Positions 35,079 through 44,366 of a DNA stretch of 64,000 nucleotides are shown here, one piece after another. The notes beneath the pieces were generated by a model. That model did no database searches. It was not told where the DNA came from and was given only the letters and a program-made list of their open reading frames with translations. The DNA lies in NCBI GenBank assembly GCA_964498065.1, contig CAZCFZ010000006.1, positions 1 through 64,000 on the forward strand, in the 5' to 3' direction. How positions within the stretch are numbered: position 1 is the stretch's first letter; each line of letters begins with the position of its first letter. Source of the stretch: FEN-1297 sp964498065 (GTDB lineage Bacteria; Bacteroidota; Ignavibacteria; Ignavibacteriales; Ignavibacteriaceae). A program made the position numbers and the translations under genes.

Positions 35079-35849
35079 TTATAGATCGATTGTTAATCCG
35101 TCATATGCAGAAATTATTTTCCGCTTTTCTTCATCACTCATTGATAAATAAAATTTTTCAAGCATTGGCTCATCTTCATCGCTAATATGCGTTAGATACA
35201 ATTTCTCCGCTGATTGAACTTTGTATGCTTGAATCAAATCACTAAAGTCAATATGGGAAATTTCGGAAATCATAATATCTATTTTATGGTCTTTGAATAA
35301 ATATAGATCTTCCTTTGTTCCGATATCGCCTGTATAAAAAACTTTTAAATCCTGTATATTAAATAAAAGACTTATGCATGAAAAACTCAGCTTATTCAAA
35401 TAGTCATATTTTTTATATATATCAAGATGTGAATTTTGCTTGGCCATAAAAGTAAAATTATCTTCTACCTTTTCCGTTTCCTCAATATCAAAAACTTTGT
35501 AGTTAATTTCAAAATCCATTCTTTCACCGAACAAATAGGAGTTATAAATATATCTTTTAACAACTTCTGCCAAGCTTTGATGCATATAAATATCAAGTTC
35601 GTTGGTTCTGTTAATCAGCTTCATTTGAACAATAAGAGCGCCTAATCCGGAAAAATGATCCGGGTGCAGATGAGTAATTAAAATACCGTTGATCAAATGA
35701 AGGTTAATATTATGCCATAGCAGCGCTTTTGAAATGCCGTCACCCGTATCAACAAGCAAGTTATATTTATCCGAAGAAAAAAAAATTGAAGAATGAAACC
35801 TTTGAAGCGAAGTTTTCCCCGATCCCGTGCCGATAAATCTAATTTTCAA
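35079..35849 (-). CDS. MBL-fold metallohydrolase
   Basis: A 256-residue metallo-beta-lactamase-fold protein. The metal motif THLHPDHFSG gives H60, H62, D64 and H65, a further metal ligand is in 'VFYTGDIGT', and 'YLTHISDED' provides the last histidine. This layout is that of RNase Z / phosphodiesterase-like MBL proteins, but the substrate is unknown. The frame opens with TTG, with no ribosome-binding site; the typical MBL start 'KIRFIGTGSGKTS' begins right there and no ATG exists before residue 75, so the TTG is accepted. Nine bases downstream of the SPOR gene. Confidence 0.87.
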   Translation of the reverse strand: MKIRFIGTGSGKTSLQRFHSSIFFSSDKYNLLVDTGDGISKALLWHNINLHLINGILITHLHPDHFSGLGALIVQMKLINRTNELDIYMHQSLAEVVKRYIYNSYLFGERMDFEINYKVFDIEETEKVEDNFTFMAKQNSHLDIYKKYDYLNKLSFSCISLLFNIQDLKVFYTGDIGTKEDLYLFKDHKIDIMISEISHIDFSDLIQAYKVQSAEKLYLTHISDEDEPMLEKFYLSMSDEEKRKIISAYDGLTIDL

Positions 35850-35858
35850 AATATTTTT

Positions 35859-36599
35859 TTAATTTAATTTTACAACTCTTCCATTCAAATTGTATTTGGC
35901 ATTTATTTGCTTTAACGACTCTGCGGCGTCATCTTCATTTGAAAATTTACCGACGTATACTACATGAAATATAGTTCCGGCAACCGATTTTTCTTCTATC
36001 CTGGAATATAAACCGTCTTTTTTAAAACTTTCCGTCAAGGCTTGTGCATTCTTCAAAACAGTAAAAGCCCCGGCTTGAATTGTAAACGGATAATTTTCAT
36101 TTGGTTGAGAAGCATGTTCTTTTTTTACCTCTTTGGAAGTATCTGCAGGCAAAGCTCTTCTGGCAATAACCGTGCTGTCTTGTTTGGGAATATTTTTCTT
36201 TGCTATACCGATGTAGGGAGAATTCGGATATTCATGCTCCAGTCTATTTAAAAAGTTTTTTGCCGCATCGTACATTCCTAGAGCGTAATAATAAGAATAT
36301 ATCCTGTATAAAGAGGCATCGGCATATTTGCTGTTAGGATAGTTTTTAACCAGATTATTATATATCGCAACTGCTTGCTGTCCGTTTTCCGTAAGTACAC
36401 CTTCCAGGAATAAAAGATTTGAGCTGTTAGGGTAACTCTTCTTAAGTTCAGGTAAGTCTTTTTCTACCTGAGATTTATTGCCGTTCTCAATTTGTTTAAG
36501 ATACGGAATAATGTTTAGTTCCTGTGCAAACAAATGCTTTGGTAAAAATAAAACAGCAAAAGAAATAAGCAGGAAAGAAAATATAAAATATTTTTTCAT
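35859..36599 (-). CDS. SPOR-domain exported protein with TPR-like repeats
   Basis: A 246-residue periplasmic protein. A signal peptide (1-26, ending LFAQ) is followed by TPR-like helices (about 35-135; 'FLEGVLTENGQQAVAIYNNL', 'YYALGMYDAAKNFLNRLEHE'), a lysine-rich linker, and a SPOR domain at the C-terminus (about 170-246; 'YPFTIQAGAFTVLKNAQALT', 'HVVYVGKFSNEDDAAESL'). SPOR domains bind denuded septal peptidoglycan, so a role in cell division or wall remodelling is plausible. It lies between miaB (76 bases upstream) and the MBL gene. Confidence 0.88.
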   Translation of the reverse strand: MKKYFIFSFLLISFAVLFLPKHLFAQELNIIPYLKQIENGNKSQVEKDLPELKKSYPNSSNLLFLEGVLTENGQQAVAIYNNLVKNYPNSKYADASLYRIYSYYYALGMYDAAKNFLNRLEHEYPNSPYIGIAKKNIPKQDSTVIARRALPADTSKEVKKEHASQPNENYPFTIQAGAFTVLKNAQALTESFKKDGLYSRIEEKSVAGTIFHVVYVGKFSNEDDAAESLKQINAKYNLNGRVVKLN

Positions 36600-36675
36600 T
36601 GTCGTAGATTTACAATATCTAAAAATAGCCGTATTTAAATATTCTAAGAACGCAAAAAAACAACATTAAATTTTT

Positions 36676-38025
36676 TTATGCAGTTAATGGCAATTGTTCG
36701 CTTTCGGATTCAACCAGTTCAATAAAATCCCCAAATAAAGTAGCCGAAGTTGCACGGTTAATTTTCACTTTAGCATAATCGCCTTCTTTAATTTTGCCGT
36801 TGAAAGGGATTATAACTACTTTATTTGTATCTGTCCTTCCCGACAAAAATTGATCCGATTTTCTGCTTAAACCTTCCACAAGAATTACTGCTTCATGATT
36901 TATTAATTCTTGATTCTTTTCATACGAAATCCGCCGCTGTAATTCGATTATTTCCTGAAGTCTTTTTGTTTTAATCTCATCACTAACATCATCTTTCATT
37001 TTAAAAGATTTAGTTCCTTCACGAGGAGAGTATTTAAACATATATGCGCCGTCATATTTTACTTTTCTCATTACATCCAACGTCATTACATGATCTACAT
37101 AGGTTTCAGTAGGAAAGCCGGAAATTATATCAGTTGAAAAACTAACACCGGGAATAATTTCTTTTGCCTTTTCAATCAAATTGAAATAATGCTCTATTGT
37201 ATAAGTACGGTTCATTAATTCCAATATCCTGTTGGAGCCAGACTGCACCGGCAGGTGGATATAATTACAAATGTTAGGGTTTTCTGCTATTGTATACAAC
37301 AATTTATCCGATAAATCCTGGGGATGAGATGTAGTGAACCTAATTCTAATATTTCTATCTACTAAAGCAGATGCAGATAATAAATCAGCGAAATCATATA
37401 CACCGTCATTATAAGAGTTAACATTCTGTCCAAGAAGGGTAACCTCACGAAAGCCTCGCCCGGATAGTTGTTTTATTTCTTTTACTACAGATGATAAAGT
37501 TCTGCTGCGTTCCCTTCCCCGTGTAAACGGAACAACACAAAAAGTACAAAATTTATCACAACCTCTCATTACGGAAATCCAGGCCTGCAAACCATCTTCG
37601 CGATAAGGTGTAATATCATCATAAGTTTCAGTCCTGGATAATCTTACTCCAATTCCTTTATCGCCTGTAAATGCCATATTAATATATTCAGGTAATCTTC
37701 TATATTCATCCGGTCCTACAACAAGATCAACAATTTTCTTATCTTCAATTAAATCTTTACGAAGTCTTTCCGCCATACACCCCAAAATTCCGACAACAAG
37801 ATCCGGCTTAGAACTCTTAAGATTTTTAAAATTGCCAAGCCTACCGTAAATCCTTTGTTCGGCGTTCTCTCTAATGCTGCAAGTATTTAACAAAATAACA
37901 TCAGCCTTATCGGCTTCTTTTGTTAAATTATATCCGTAATTTTTTAAGATACCCGAAACGAGTTCGGTATCTGCCATATTCATCTGACAGCCGTATGTTT
38001 CAATGTAAATATTATTCGATTCCAT
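36676..38025 (-). CDS. miaB: tRNA-2-methylthio-N6-dimethylallyladenosine synthase
   Basis: A 449-residue radical-SAM methylthiotransferase that makes ms2i6A at position 37 of tRNAs. The N-terminal cluster ligands are C13, C49 and C83; the radical-SAM triad is C156, C160, C163 in RGCDKFCTFCVVPFTRG; the TRAM domain is at the C-terminus. 'YGCQMNMADTE' and 'LLGQNVNSYN' are the MiaB signatures that distinguish it from RimO (24901-26205). Start ATG without a marked ribosome-binding site. Positioned 33 bases downstream of the DUF3467 gene. Confidence 0.96.
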   Translation of the reverse strand: MESNNIYIETYGCQMNMADTELVSGILKNYGYNLTKEADKADVILLNTCSIRENAEQRIYGRLGNFKNLKSSKPDLVVGILGCMAERLRKDLIEDKKIVDLVVGPDEYRRLPEYINMAFTGDKGIGVRLSRTETYDDITPYREDGLQAWISVMRGCDKFCTFCVVPFTRGRERSRTLSSVVKEIKQLSGRGFREVTLLGQNVNSYNDGVYDFADLLSASALVDRNIRIRFTTSHPQDLSDKLLYTIAENPNICNYIHLPVQSGSNRILELMNRTYTIEHYFNLIEKAKEIIPGVSFSTDIISGFPTETYVDHVMTLDVMRKVKYDGAYMFKYSPREGTKSFKMKDDVSDEIKTKRLQEIIELQRRISYEKNQELINHEAVILVEGLSRKSDQFLSGRTDTNKVVIIPFNGKIKEGDYAKVKINRATSATLFGDFIELVESESEQLPLTA

Positions 38026-38058
38026 TATCTGTTCGTAATTAGGATATATATATAATAA

Positions 38059-38385
38059 CTAATTAACTTTTTCATCTTTATTAACCGGGATAAATCCAAA
38101 ATGCTGATTTTGAGGAGCATCTATAACTATTTCGCCAAATCTCGATTCGAATTTGTCAATATTATCTTTTAAAGCTTTCATCAGCATTTTTGCATGTTGA
38201 GGAGTAGTTATTATTCTTGCATGCACTTTTGCCTTTGGTACTCCCGGAACTATCCGAGTAAAGTCGATTATAAATTCTGCCGGCGAATGGGTAATAATAG
38301 CTAAATTAGAATAAATTCCTTCAGCTTCTTTTTCGCCTAATTCAATATTTATTTGCTGTCCCTGAGGTTGATTTTCTTGATTCAT
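38059..38385 (-). CDS. DUF3467 protein
   Basis: A 108-residue small cytoplasmic protein of the DUF3467 family, found across Bacteroidota and relatives and some archaea. Family pieces are 'AEGIYSNLAIITHSPAEFIIDF', 'VPKAKVHARIITTPQHAKMLMKAL' and 'IDKFESRFGEI'. Function unknown. ATG preceded by GGA. It lies just upstream of miaB on the same strand, and a strong terminator belonging to the TPR gene precedes it, so it is probably the first gene of the miaB transcript. Confidence 0.88.
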   Translation of the reverse strand: MNQENQPQGQQINIELGEKEAEGIYSNLAIITHSPAEFIIDFTRIVPGVPKAKVHARIITTPQHAKMLMKALKDNIDKFESRFGEIVIDAPQNQHFGFIPVNKDEKVN

Positions 38386-38468
38386 TTTATTCCAATCGTT
38401 TTTAATATAAAAACTGGATTTTTAATTTAAATAAATTTACAAATTATTATTTAAAAATAATGTGGTAT

Positions 38469-38531
38469 AAAAAATACAGAGCCGAAATCATCAAACAGAC
38501 TTAATCTGTTAAGTTGTTTGATAATTTCGGC
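38469..38531 (-). terminator. Rho-independent terminator of the TPR lipoprotein gene
   Basis: On the minus strand, GCCGAAAT plus most of TATCAAAC (from 38531 downward) pairs with the reverse complement ending in ATTTCGGC, giving a stem of about 15-20 pairs over 38481-38531 with a few mismatches, followed directly by a T-rich tract (plus-strand 'aaaaaata', 38470-38477). It stands 31 bases after the stop of the TPR gene at 38562. This is the clearest terminator in the window and separates the TPR gene from DUF3467-miaB. Confidence 0.85.
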
Positions 38532-38561
38532 ATAATAGTTAATTAAAATTTTAAGCTGTAA

Positions 38562-39740
38562 TTACTTTCGCAACTGATCGGCTTTACTGTATGCTTCTTT
38601 AGCTTTTTCCTGATGACCGAGAATTGTATAAACTCTTCCTAAAAGCTCCCACATGTTAGCATTGTCGCCTTTCATCTTAACTACTTTTTCCAGATACGGC
38701 AATGCTTTTCTATATTTTTCCATATAAACTTCGCTATGAGCCGATGTTGTATCGCCGCTGTCTATAGCTTCTTTATTTAATTCGGCACCCCATCTAACAT
38801 AGGTAACTGCCATATTGTATATAGCGTTCTGATAATCAGGATCAATATCTATTGCTTTAAGAAATTGTTCCTCAGCATCTTTATAATCCTTGTTTCCGAG
38901 TAAAAGCACACCATAGTTATACCTGTAATATTTATTATTAGGCTCCTGTTGTACACCGGCTTTAAAGGCATCCATCGCAACGGTTATTTCATGAGCACCT
39001 ATATAGGAATTAGACAATAAAAGTAAAATTTCCGAGTTGCTCGGGTATAGTTTGCGCGCCTTCTGTAAAAGAGCTATATTTTTATTATAATATTCCATAG
39101 CCTGCGTACTGTCTTCTACATTTTTTGTACTCTTGTATTTAGCGTCTAACTTAGTAGCCTTATCATAATAAATTTCGCCTAAATATTTATAACCATCTTC
39201 CGAATTACCTTTATCAATAATCTTCTGAAGAGGTTCTATAGCATCATCATATTTTTGCTCACTCATATAAACAAAAGCTAAGTTTTTATTTGTTTCTATT
39301 GAATCAGGTTCAATATAGACCGCCTGTTTAAATGCATTGATTGATTTATCGTAATAAACTCTTGTGCTGTCTTTATCCTTTGTATTTGAACCTTTCTGGA
39401 AATATCCTACTCCTTGGTTAAAAAGTTGTGCCCAATAATATCTTTTTGCATCGTTAATATTCTTTGCAAACTGGTTACTTATACCCAAAGACTTATCATA
39501 TGCATCAACCATATCTTTGTAATTGCCAAGCTCACCATCAACATAACCTAAAAGATAATATCCTTCATCGCTTTTAGGATTTTTTTGAACTTCCTTTTGT
39601 AAAGCTTCTAAAGCTTTAGTATAGTTTTTCTGTTGAATATATAATTTTGCGCTGGTAATTTCGGTTGAAGCGCATTCAAAGCCGGTTATAGTAAAACCGA
39701 CCAATAAAACTGCAGCTAATAAAAGTTTTGAACGATACAT
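38562..39740 (-). CDS. Exported TPR protein, probable lipoprotein
   Basis: A 392-residue tetratricopeptide protein. The first 25 residues are a signal peptide with a lipobox-like end (TGFECASTE), although Glu before Cys is atypical. About six TPR units follow, for example 'YYLLGYVDGELGNYKDMVDA', 'VEDSTQAMEYYNKNIALLQ' and a C-terminal 'LLGRVYTILGHQEKAKEAY'. A scaffold or assembly factor of the periplasm or outer membrane is likely. The outer start is GTG at 39743, but the adjacent ATG at 39740 has GGAG with a 5-base spacer, so it is chosen. Monocistronic: divergent from the plus-strand operon and followed by a strong terminator. Confidence 0.87.
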   Translation of the reverse strand: MYRSKLLLAAVLLVGFTITGFECASTEITSAKLYIQQKNYTKALEALQKEVQKNPKSDEGYYLLGYVDGELGNYKDMVDAYDKSLGISNQFAKNINDAKRYYWAQLFNQGVGYFQKGSNTKDKDSTRVYYDKSINAFKQAVYIEPDSIETNKNLAFVYMSEQKYDDAIEPLQKIIDKGNSEDGYKYLGEIYYDKATKLDAKYKSTKNVEDSTQAMEYYNKNIALLQKARKLYPSNSEILLLLSNSYIGAHEITVAMDAFKAGVQQEPNNKYYRYNYGVLLLGNKDYKDAEEQFLKAIDIDPDYQNAIYNMAVTYVRWGAELNKEAIDSGDTTSAHSEVYMEKYRKALPYLEKVVKMKGDNANMWELLGRVYTILGHQEKAKEAYSKADQLRK

Positions 39741-39984
39741 CACTTCTCCATTTATAATCTTATTTTAAGAATTCAAAATTAAGACATTACCCCTCTATAG
39801 TCAAGAATAATTCCGGCTAAAATGGATTTGTATTTGATAAATATTTACAATTTCATGCCGTTAATTCAACATATTTATCCATTTATCAATCTTAACTATA
39901 ATAATCTAAGTACTTTCATATCAAGCGTGTAAATTGATTTTCCTCTTTTAAAAGAATATTTTTCGAATTAAAAGAGAGGTTATT

Positions 39985-41109
39985 TTGACTACAGAACAAA
40001 TCATTAAATATGTTCCAAAAGTCTTGCTTCATGATCATCTTGACGGTGGTCTTCGACCCTCAACAATTATTGAATTGGCAAAAGATTTAAAATATAATAA
40101 ACTTCCTACAAAAGACCCTGAAGAATTAAAAAGTTGGTTTTACAGAGGAGCAAATAAAGGTAACCTTGTTGAATACTTACAGGGCTTTGAGCATACTTGT
40201 GCAGTTATGCAAACAAGAGAAGGCTTGAAACGCGCTGCATACGAAATGATGGAAGATATGAAAGAAGACGGCGTATGTTATGTCGAAACTAGGTTTGCTC
40301 CGGTATTTCATACCGGGAAAGGACTTTATAACGAAGATATTGTAACTGCGGTACTGGAAGGTTTGGAAAAAGGCAAGGAAGATTTTGGAGTTGGCTACGG
40401 TCTTATTCTTTGCGGTATGCGAAATATGAAAAACACATTAGAGATAGCCGAGCTAGCTGTAAATTTTCGTAATCAAGGTGTGGTTGGTTTTGATCTTGCA
40501 GGTGAAGAAGGCGGATACCCGCCCAAGAAACATATAGAGGCATTCCAATTTATTCAAAGAGCTAATTTCAATATAACAATTCATGCCGGAGAAGCTTTCG
40601 GTAAAGAATCCATCTGGCAGGCAATACAATGGTGCGGCGCGCACCGTATTGGTCATGCTACTCACTTGACAGAAGATATTTCTTTAGATAAACAAGGCAA
40701 TGTTGTAAGCTTTGGAGATTTGGCACAGTACGTCCTAGATAAAAGAATTCCTTTGGAAATCTGTCTTTTAAGCAATGTTCATACGGGTGCCGTAGATAAA
40801 ATCGAAAATCATCCCTTCGGAATGTTATTCAGAGAAAAGTTTAGAGTTAGTATAAATACCGACGATAGACTTATGAGCGATACAAACATGACAAAAGAAT
40901 TTATGGTCGCCATTGAGAATTTTAATCTAACCCTGGAAGACGTAGAAAAAATAACCATCAACTCAATGAAATCGGCATTCAATCCTTACAAAGAAAGACT
41001 TTACTATATTTATAATGTAATTAAACCGGGTTTTCAGTCAATGAAAGACCAATTACTCTCACTAAAAACATACGCAGGTTCCAATGAAGAAACTATTCAC
41101 AAATTATAA
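39985..41109 (+). CDS. add: Adenosine deaminase
   Basis: A 374-residue adenosine/AMP deaminase-family enzyme, hydrolysing adenosine to inosine. The zinc-binding HDHLDGG starts at H16, followed by 'THAGEAFG' near 200, 'RIGHATHL' and the final 'NTDDRLM' aspartate pair. The frame begins with TTG at 39985 after AGAGAGG with a 5-base spacer; there is no ATG before the metal-binding motif, so the TTG is required. It is the first gene of the only plus-strand operon in the window and is divergent from the TPR gene with 244 bases between them, where both promoters must lie. End overlaps the next gene by 26 bases. Confidence 0.93.
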   Translation: MTTEQIIKYVPKVLLHDHLDGGLRPSTIIELAKDLKYNKLPTKDPEELKSWFYRGANKGNLVEYLQGFEHTCAVMQTREGLKRAAYEMMEDMKEDGVCYVETRFAPVFHTGKGLYNEDIVTAVLEGLEKGKEDFGVGYGLILCGMRNMKNTLEIAELAVNFRNQGVVGFDLAGEEGGYPPKKHIEAFQFIQRANFNITIHAGEAFGKESIWQAIQWCGAHRIGHATHLTEDISLDKQGNVVSFGDLAQYVLDKRIPLEICLLSNVHTGAVDKIENHPFGMLFREKFRVSINTDDRLMSDTNMTKEFMVAIENFNLTLEDVEKITINSMKSAFNPYKERLYYIYNVIKPGFQSMKDQLLSLKTYAGSNEETIHKL

Positions 41110-41419
41110 TTTTGAATTTGACAAAAATGAAAAAAAAATATTAAAGACATTTTGTAACCAAAACCTAAAACAAATACAGGGGGATAATAAATACTTTACC
41201 GAAGCCAAAGTATTCAATTCAATCGTTAATAAACTAGGGCAAGATTCCGAGACTATTAAACTAACAAAAGAAGAACGAACAAAACTAAAATATCAGCTTG
41301 AGGAAAATGTAAAATTTCTAGATAAAAAAGTGAAGAAAAGCTGGTTTTTAAAAAAATGGCTGTACAGATCAATGTTGGCTCAATATGAAAATATTCTTGA
41401 AAACCATTTTAAAGGTTAA
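41084..41419 (+). CDS. Small conserved-looking protein of unknown function
   Basis: A 111-residue, lysine-rich, mostly helical protein that I do not recognise. It contains '[20 protein letters not shown]' and a C-terminal '[20 protein letters not shown]'; no signal peptide or membrane helix. Support for reality: it overlaps the adenosine deaminase gene by 26 bases, ends two bases before the urocanate hydratase ATG, and has AGG near its own ATG, so it fits tightly in the operon. No metal-binding or catalytic pattern is visible. Could assist one of the neighbours or be unrelated. Confidence 0.65.
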   Translation: MKKLFTNYNFEFDKNEKKILKTFCNQNLKQIQGDNKYFTEAKVFNSIVNKLGQDSETIKLTKEERTKLKYQLEENVKFLDKKVKKSWFLKKWLYRSMLAQYENILENHFKG

Positions 41420-41421
41420 TT

Positions 41422-43089
41422 ATGATTTCCGAAACCGATAAACTTAAAATTAAAGCTCCTACAGGTTCAAAACTTACATGCAAAGGCTGGATTCAGGAAG
41501 CAGCAATGCGCATGCTGATGAATAACCTCAATGCCGAAGTTGCTGAAAAACCTGCAGAGCTTATTGTATACGGCGGCAGCGGTAAGGCTGCCAGAAATTG
41601 GGATTGTTATGAAGCTATAATTTCATCACTTAAAAACTTAGAAAATGATGAAACTCTTTTAGTTCAATCGGGCAAACCGGTAGCTGTTTTCAAAACTTAT
41701 TCTGACGCACCAAGAGTTATCATTTCAAATGCAATGCTTGTTCCCAATTGGGCAAACTGGGATGAATTTAGAAGGCTCGAAAAACTGGGATTAACAATGT
41801 TCGGACAAATGACTGCCGGAAGCTGGATTTACATCGGGACCCAGGGAATTTTACAAGGTACTTATGAGACTTTTGCAGAGTGCGGCAGAAAATATTTTAA
41901 AAGCAACCTTTCCGGGAAATTTTTATTAACTGCCGGTCTCGGTGGAATGGGCGGAGCTCAGCCTTTGGCCGCAACAATGAACGGCGCTGCTTTTCTTGGA
42001 ATTGAAGTTGATAAAAATAGAATTCAAAAAAGGCTTAAAACCGGTTATATTGATGTTTTATCAGAGAATCCGGATAAAGCACTGAAAATGGTCTTAGATG
42101 CTAAGAAAGATAAGAAAGCTTTATCTGTCGGACTTGTTGGAAATGCCGGTGAAATATTACCTATGATTTTAGAAAAAGGAATAATTCCTGATATACTTAC
42201 GGATCAAACTTCGGCTCACGATACATTGAACGGTTACGTGCCGATGGGCATGAGCTTGGAAGAAGCTTTTAAATTGAGAAAAACAAATCCTGATGAATAT
42301 ATACGCCTTTCAAAAAAGACTATTGTAAAACATGTCGAGGCAATGCTTGAATTTCAAAAGAAAGGTGCAATAACTTTTGATTATGGAAATAACATTCGCG
42401 GCGAAGCCAAGTCCAACGGTGTTGAAAATGCTTTTGATTTTCCAGGATTTGTACCTGAGTTTATACGTCCGCTTTTTTGCGACGGTAAGGGACCGTTCAG
42501 ATGGGCAGCATTATCCGGTGATCCAAAGGATATTTATACAACCGATCAGGCAATAAAGGACACTTTTCCCGAAAATAAATCACTTTGCAATTGGATAGAT
42601 CTTGCTCAGGAGAAAGTCCACTTCCAGGGACTACCTTCAAGAATTTGCTGGCTTGGTTACGGTGAAAGAGCAAAAATGGGAAAAATTTTTAATGACCTGG
42701 TTGCATCGGGGAAAGTTAGCGCTCCAATTGTTATTGGAAGGGACCATCTTGACTGTGGTTCAGTTGCTTCGCCAAACAGGGAAACTGAAGCAATGAAAGA
42801 CGGAAGTGATGCAATTGCAGATTGGCCAATTTTAAATGCTTTGCTAAATTCCATAGGCGGTGCCAGTTGGGTTTCGGTTCATCATGGCGGCGGAGTCGGC
42901 ATCGGAAATTCAATTCATGCCGGGATGGTGATTGTTGCCGACGGAACAAAAGAAGCTGCAAAAAGATTGGACAGGGTACTCACTTATGATCCTGGTATAG
43001 GCATAGCACGTCACGCCGATGCAGGTTATGATCTTGCTAAAAACAATGCCAGGAATTGGGGAATAAAAATCCCTATGTTAAATAAATGA
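41422..43089 (+). CDS. hutU: Urocanate hydratase
   Basis: A 555-residue urocanase, adding water to urocanate to give imidazolone propionate in histidine degradation, with bound NAD+ as electrophile. The active-site region [16 protein letters not shown] places the essential cysteine at C409, matching the known enzymes. '[11 protein letters not shown]' near the start and '[18 protein letters not shown]' (NAD-binding) agree. ATG with AAAGG upstream. Neither HutH, HutI nor HutG is in the window, so the pathway would have to be completed elsewhere. Located between the small unknown protein and the SerA-like gene. Confidence 0.96.
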   Translation: MISETDKLKIKAPTGSKLTCKGWIQEAAMRMLMNNLNAEVAEKPAELIVYGGSGKAARNWDCYEAIISSLKNLENDETLLVQSGKPVAVFKTYSDAPRVIISNAMLVPNWANWDEFRRLEKLGLTMFGQMTAGSWIYIGTQGILQGTYETFAECGRKYFKSNLSGKFLLTAGLGGMGGAQPLAATMNGAAFLGIEVDKNRIQKRLKTGYIDVLSENPDKALKMVLDAKKDKKALSVGLVGNAGEILPMILEKGIIPDILTDQTSAHDTLNGYVPMGMSLEEAFKLRKTNPDEYIRLSKKTIVKHVEAMLEFQKKGAITFDYGNNIRGEAKSNGVENAFDFPGFVPEFIRPLFCDGKGPFRWAALSGDPKDIYTTDQAIKDTFPENKSLCNWIDLAQEKVHFQGLPSRICWLGYGERAKMGKIFNDLVASGKVSAPIVIGRDHLDCGSVASPNRETEAMKDGSDAIADWPILNALLNSIGGASWVSVHHGGGVGIGNSIHAGMVIVADGTKEAAKRLDRVLTYDPGIGIARHADAGYDLAKNNARNWGIKIPMLNK

Positions 43090-43102
43090 AAGGGTAAAAA
43101 TA

Positions 43103-44293
43103 ATGAAAGTAAAAGTATTAATAGCTGACAAATTTCCGGAACAATATATAAAACAATTAAATGAAATGGATCTGGAAGTTACTTATTCTCCTAAACTGGG
43201 AGAAAAAGATTTAATTGAAGCTGCAAAAGAAACAGATATATTGGTGGTTCGTTCAACGGTTGTTAATGCGGAAACTATTAATTCAAGTAAAAATTTGAAT
43301 CTAATAATCCGCGCCGGAGCTGGCGTAAACAATATTAATATTCCTGCTGCAAATCAGAAAGGAATTTATGTAGCGAATTGTCCGGGAATGAATTCCGTTG
43401 CCGTTGCCGAATTAGCAATAGGTCTGATGATCTCATTAGACAGAAGAATTCCAAGCAATGTAATCGATTTTAAAAATGGAAAATGGAATAAAGGAGAATA
43501 TTCCAAAGCAGAAGGTTTAAAGGGAAAAACACTTGGAATAATAGGTGTGGGAAACATCGGGAAAGAAGTTGCCAAGAGAGCTTTAGCCTTCGGAATGAAT
43601 GTGTATGGAAAAGATATCTCCAGAATTGAAGGAGTTGCAATAAAAGATTTCTCCGAAATGAATCAGCTTCTTCCTTTATGCGATGTTGTAACGATCCATC
43701 TTCCCGCAACTCCTCAAACAAAAGGATTGTTTGATAAAGAAATGTTTAATTACATGAAACCAAATGCATTATTGATTAATACTGCGCGGGCAGATATTAT
43801 TGATCAGGATGCGATGATTGATGCGATAAAAACCAAAAACATCAGAGTTGCACTTGATGTAATAAAAAATGAACCTGAGCAGAAAACCGGTGAAATAAAA
43901 TCACCTCTCCAGGATTTACCTAATGTATATGTTACTCATCATATCGGTGCTTCTACCGAGCAGGCTCAAAATGCGGTTGCTGCAGAAACTGTAAAAATTG
44001 TAAAAGATTATATTCACAGCGGTTTAATTGCACATTGGGTTAACAGGGCAAGGATTTCCGACTCACACTATCAATTAGTAGTTAAACATTTTGATAAGCC
44101 CGGCGTTCTTGCATCTATTTTAAATATTATTAGAACAAAAGAGATAAATATTGAAGAAATTGAGAATGTTATTTTTGACGGCGGTGTTGTTGCATGCTGT
44201 ACCATGAAACTAAAGAATCCTGTTTCTACAGAAATGATTAAAGATATGCAAGAGAATCAAAATGTGTTAAGCGTTTCACATGTGGCAATCTAA
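43103..44293 (+). CDS. SerA-like 3-phosphoglycerate dehydrogenase, ACT-tailed
   Basis: A 396-residue D-isomer-specific 2-hydroxyacid dehydrogenase. The NAD motif is 'TLGIIGVGNIGKEVAKRA' (about 142-160), the catalytic arginine is in INTARADIID, and the histidine in HHIGASTEQAQN. The last 70 residues ('LVVKHFDKPGVLASILNIIR') form an ACT domain, so serine or another amino acid may feed back on it. Length matches E. coli SerA (about 410). A separate 527-residue SerA lies at 59861-61444. ATG has AAAGGG 8 bases away; 13 bases after hutU. A plus-strand hairpin follows (44308-44366). Substrate 3-phosphoglycerate is likely but not proven. Confidence 0.87.
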   Translation: MKVKVLIADKFPEQYIKQLNEMDLEVTYSPKLGEKDLIEAAKETDILVVRSTVVNAETINSSKNLNLIIRAGAGVNNINIPAANQKGIYVANCPGMNSVAVAELAIGLMISLDRRIPSNVIDFKNGKWNKGEYSKAEGLKGKTLGIIGVGNIGKEVAKRALAFGMNVYGKDISRIEGVAIKDFSEMNQLLPLCDVVTIHLPATPQTKGLFDKEMFNYMKPNALLINTARADIIDQDAMIDAIKTKNIRVALDVIKNEPEQKTGEIKSPLQDLPNVYVTHHIGASTEQAQNAVAAETVKIVKDYIHSGLIAHWVNRARISDSHYQLVVKHFDKPGVLASILNIIRTKEINIEEIENVIFDGGVVACCTMKLKNPVSTEMIKDMQENQNVLSVSHVAI

Positions 44294-44307
44294 CTAAATC
44301 TTATCGC

Positions 44308-44366
44308 GGCTCTCTTGTAAAATTTCTAAATCATTTTGATTAATTGAATAAAGAGAGCCTTCTTTA
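44308..44366. terminator. Probable bidirectional terminator between convergent genes
   Basis: GGCTCTCTT at 44308-44316 and AAGAGAGCC at 44351-44359 form a perfect 9-pair stem with a loop of 34 bases, followed on the plus strand by TTCTTT. It lies between the converging SerA-like gene (ending 44293) and the MqnA-like gene (ending 44364, whose stop lies in the trailing part). The loop is long, so strength is uncertain; a bidirectional role fits the position. Confidence 0.6.
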
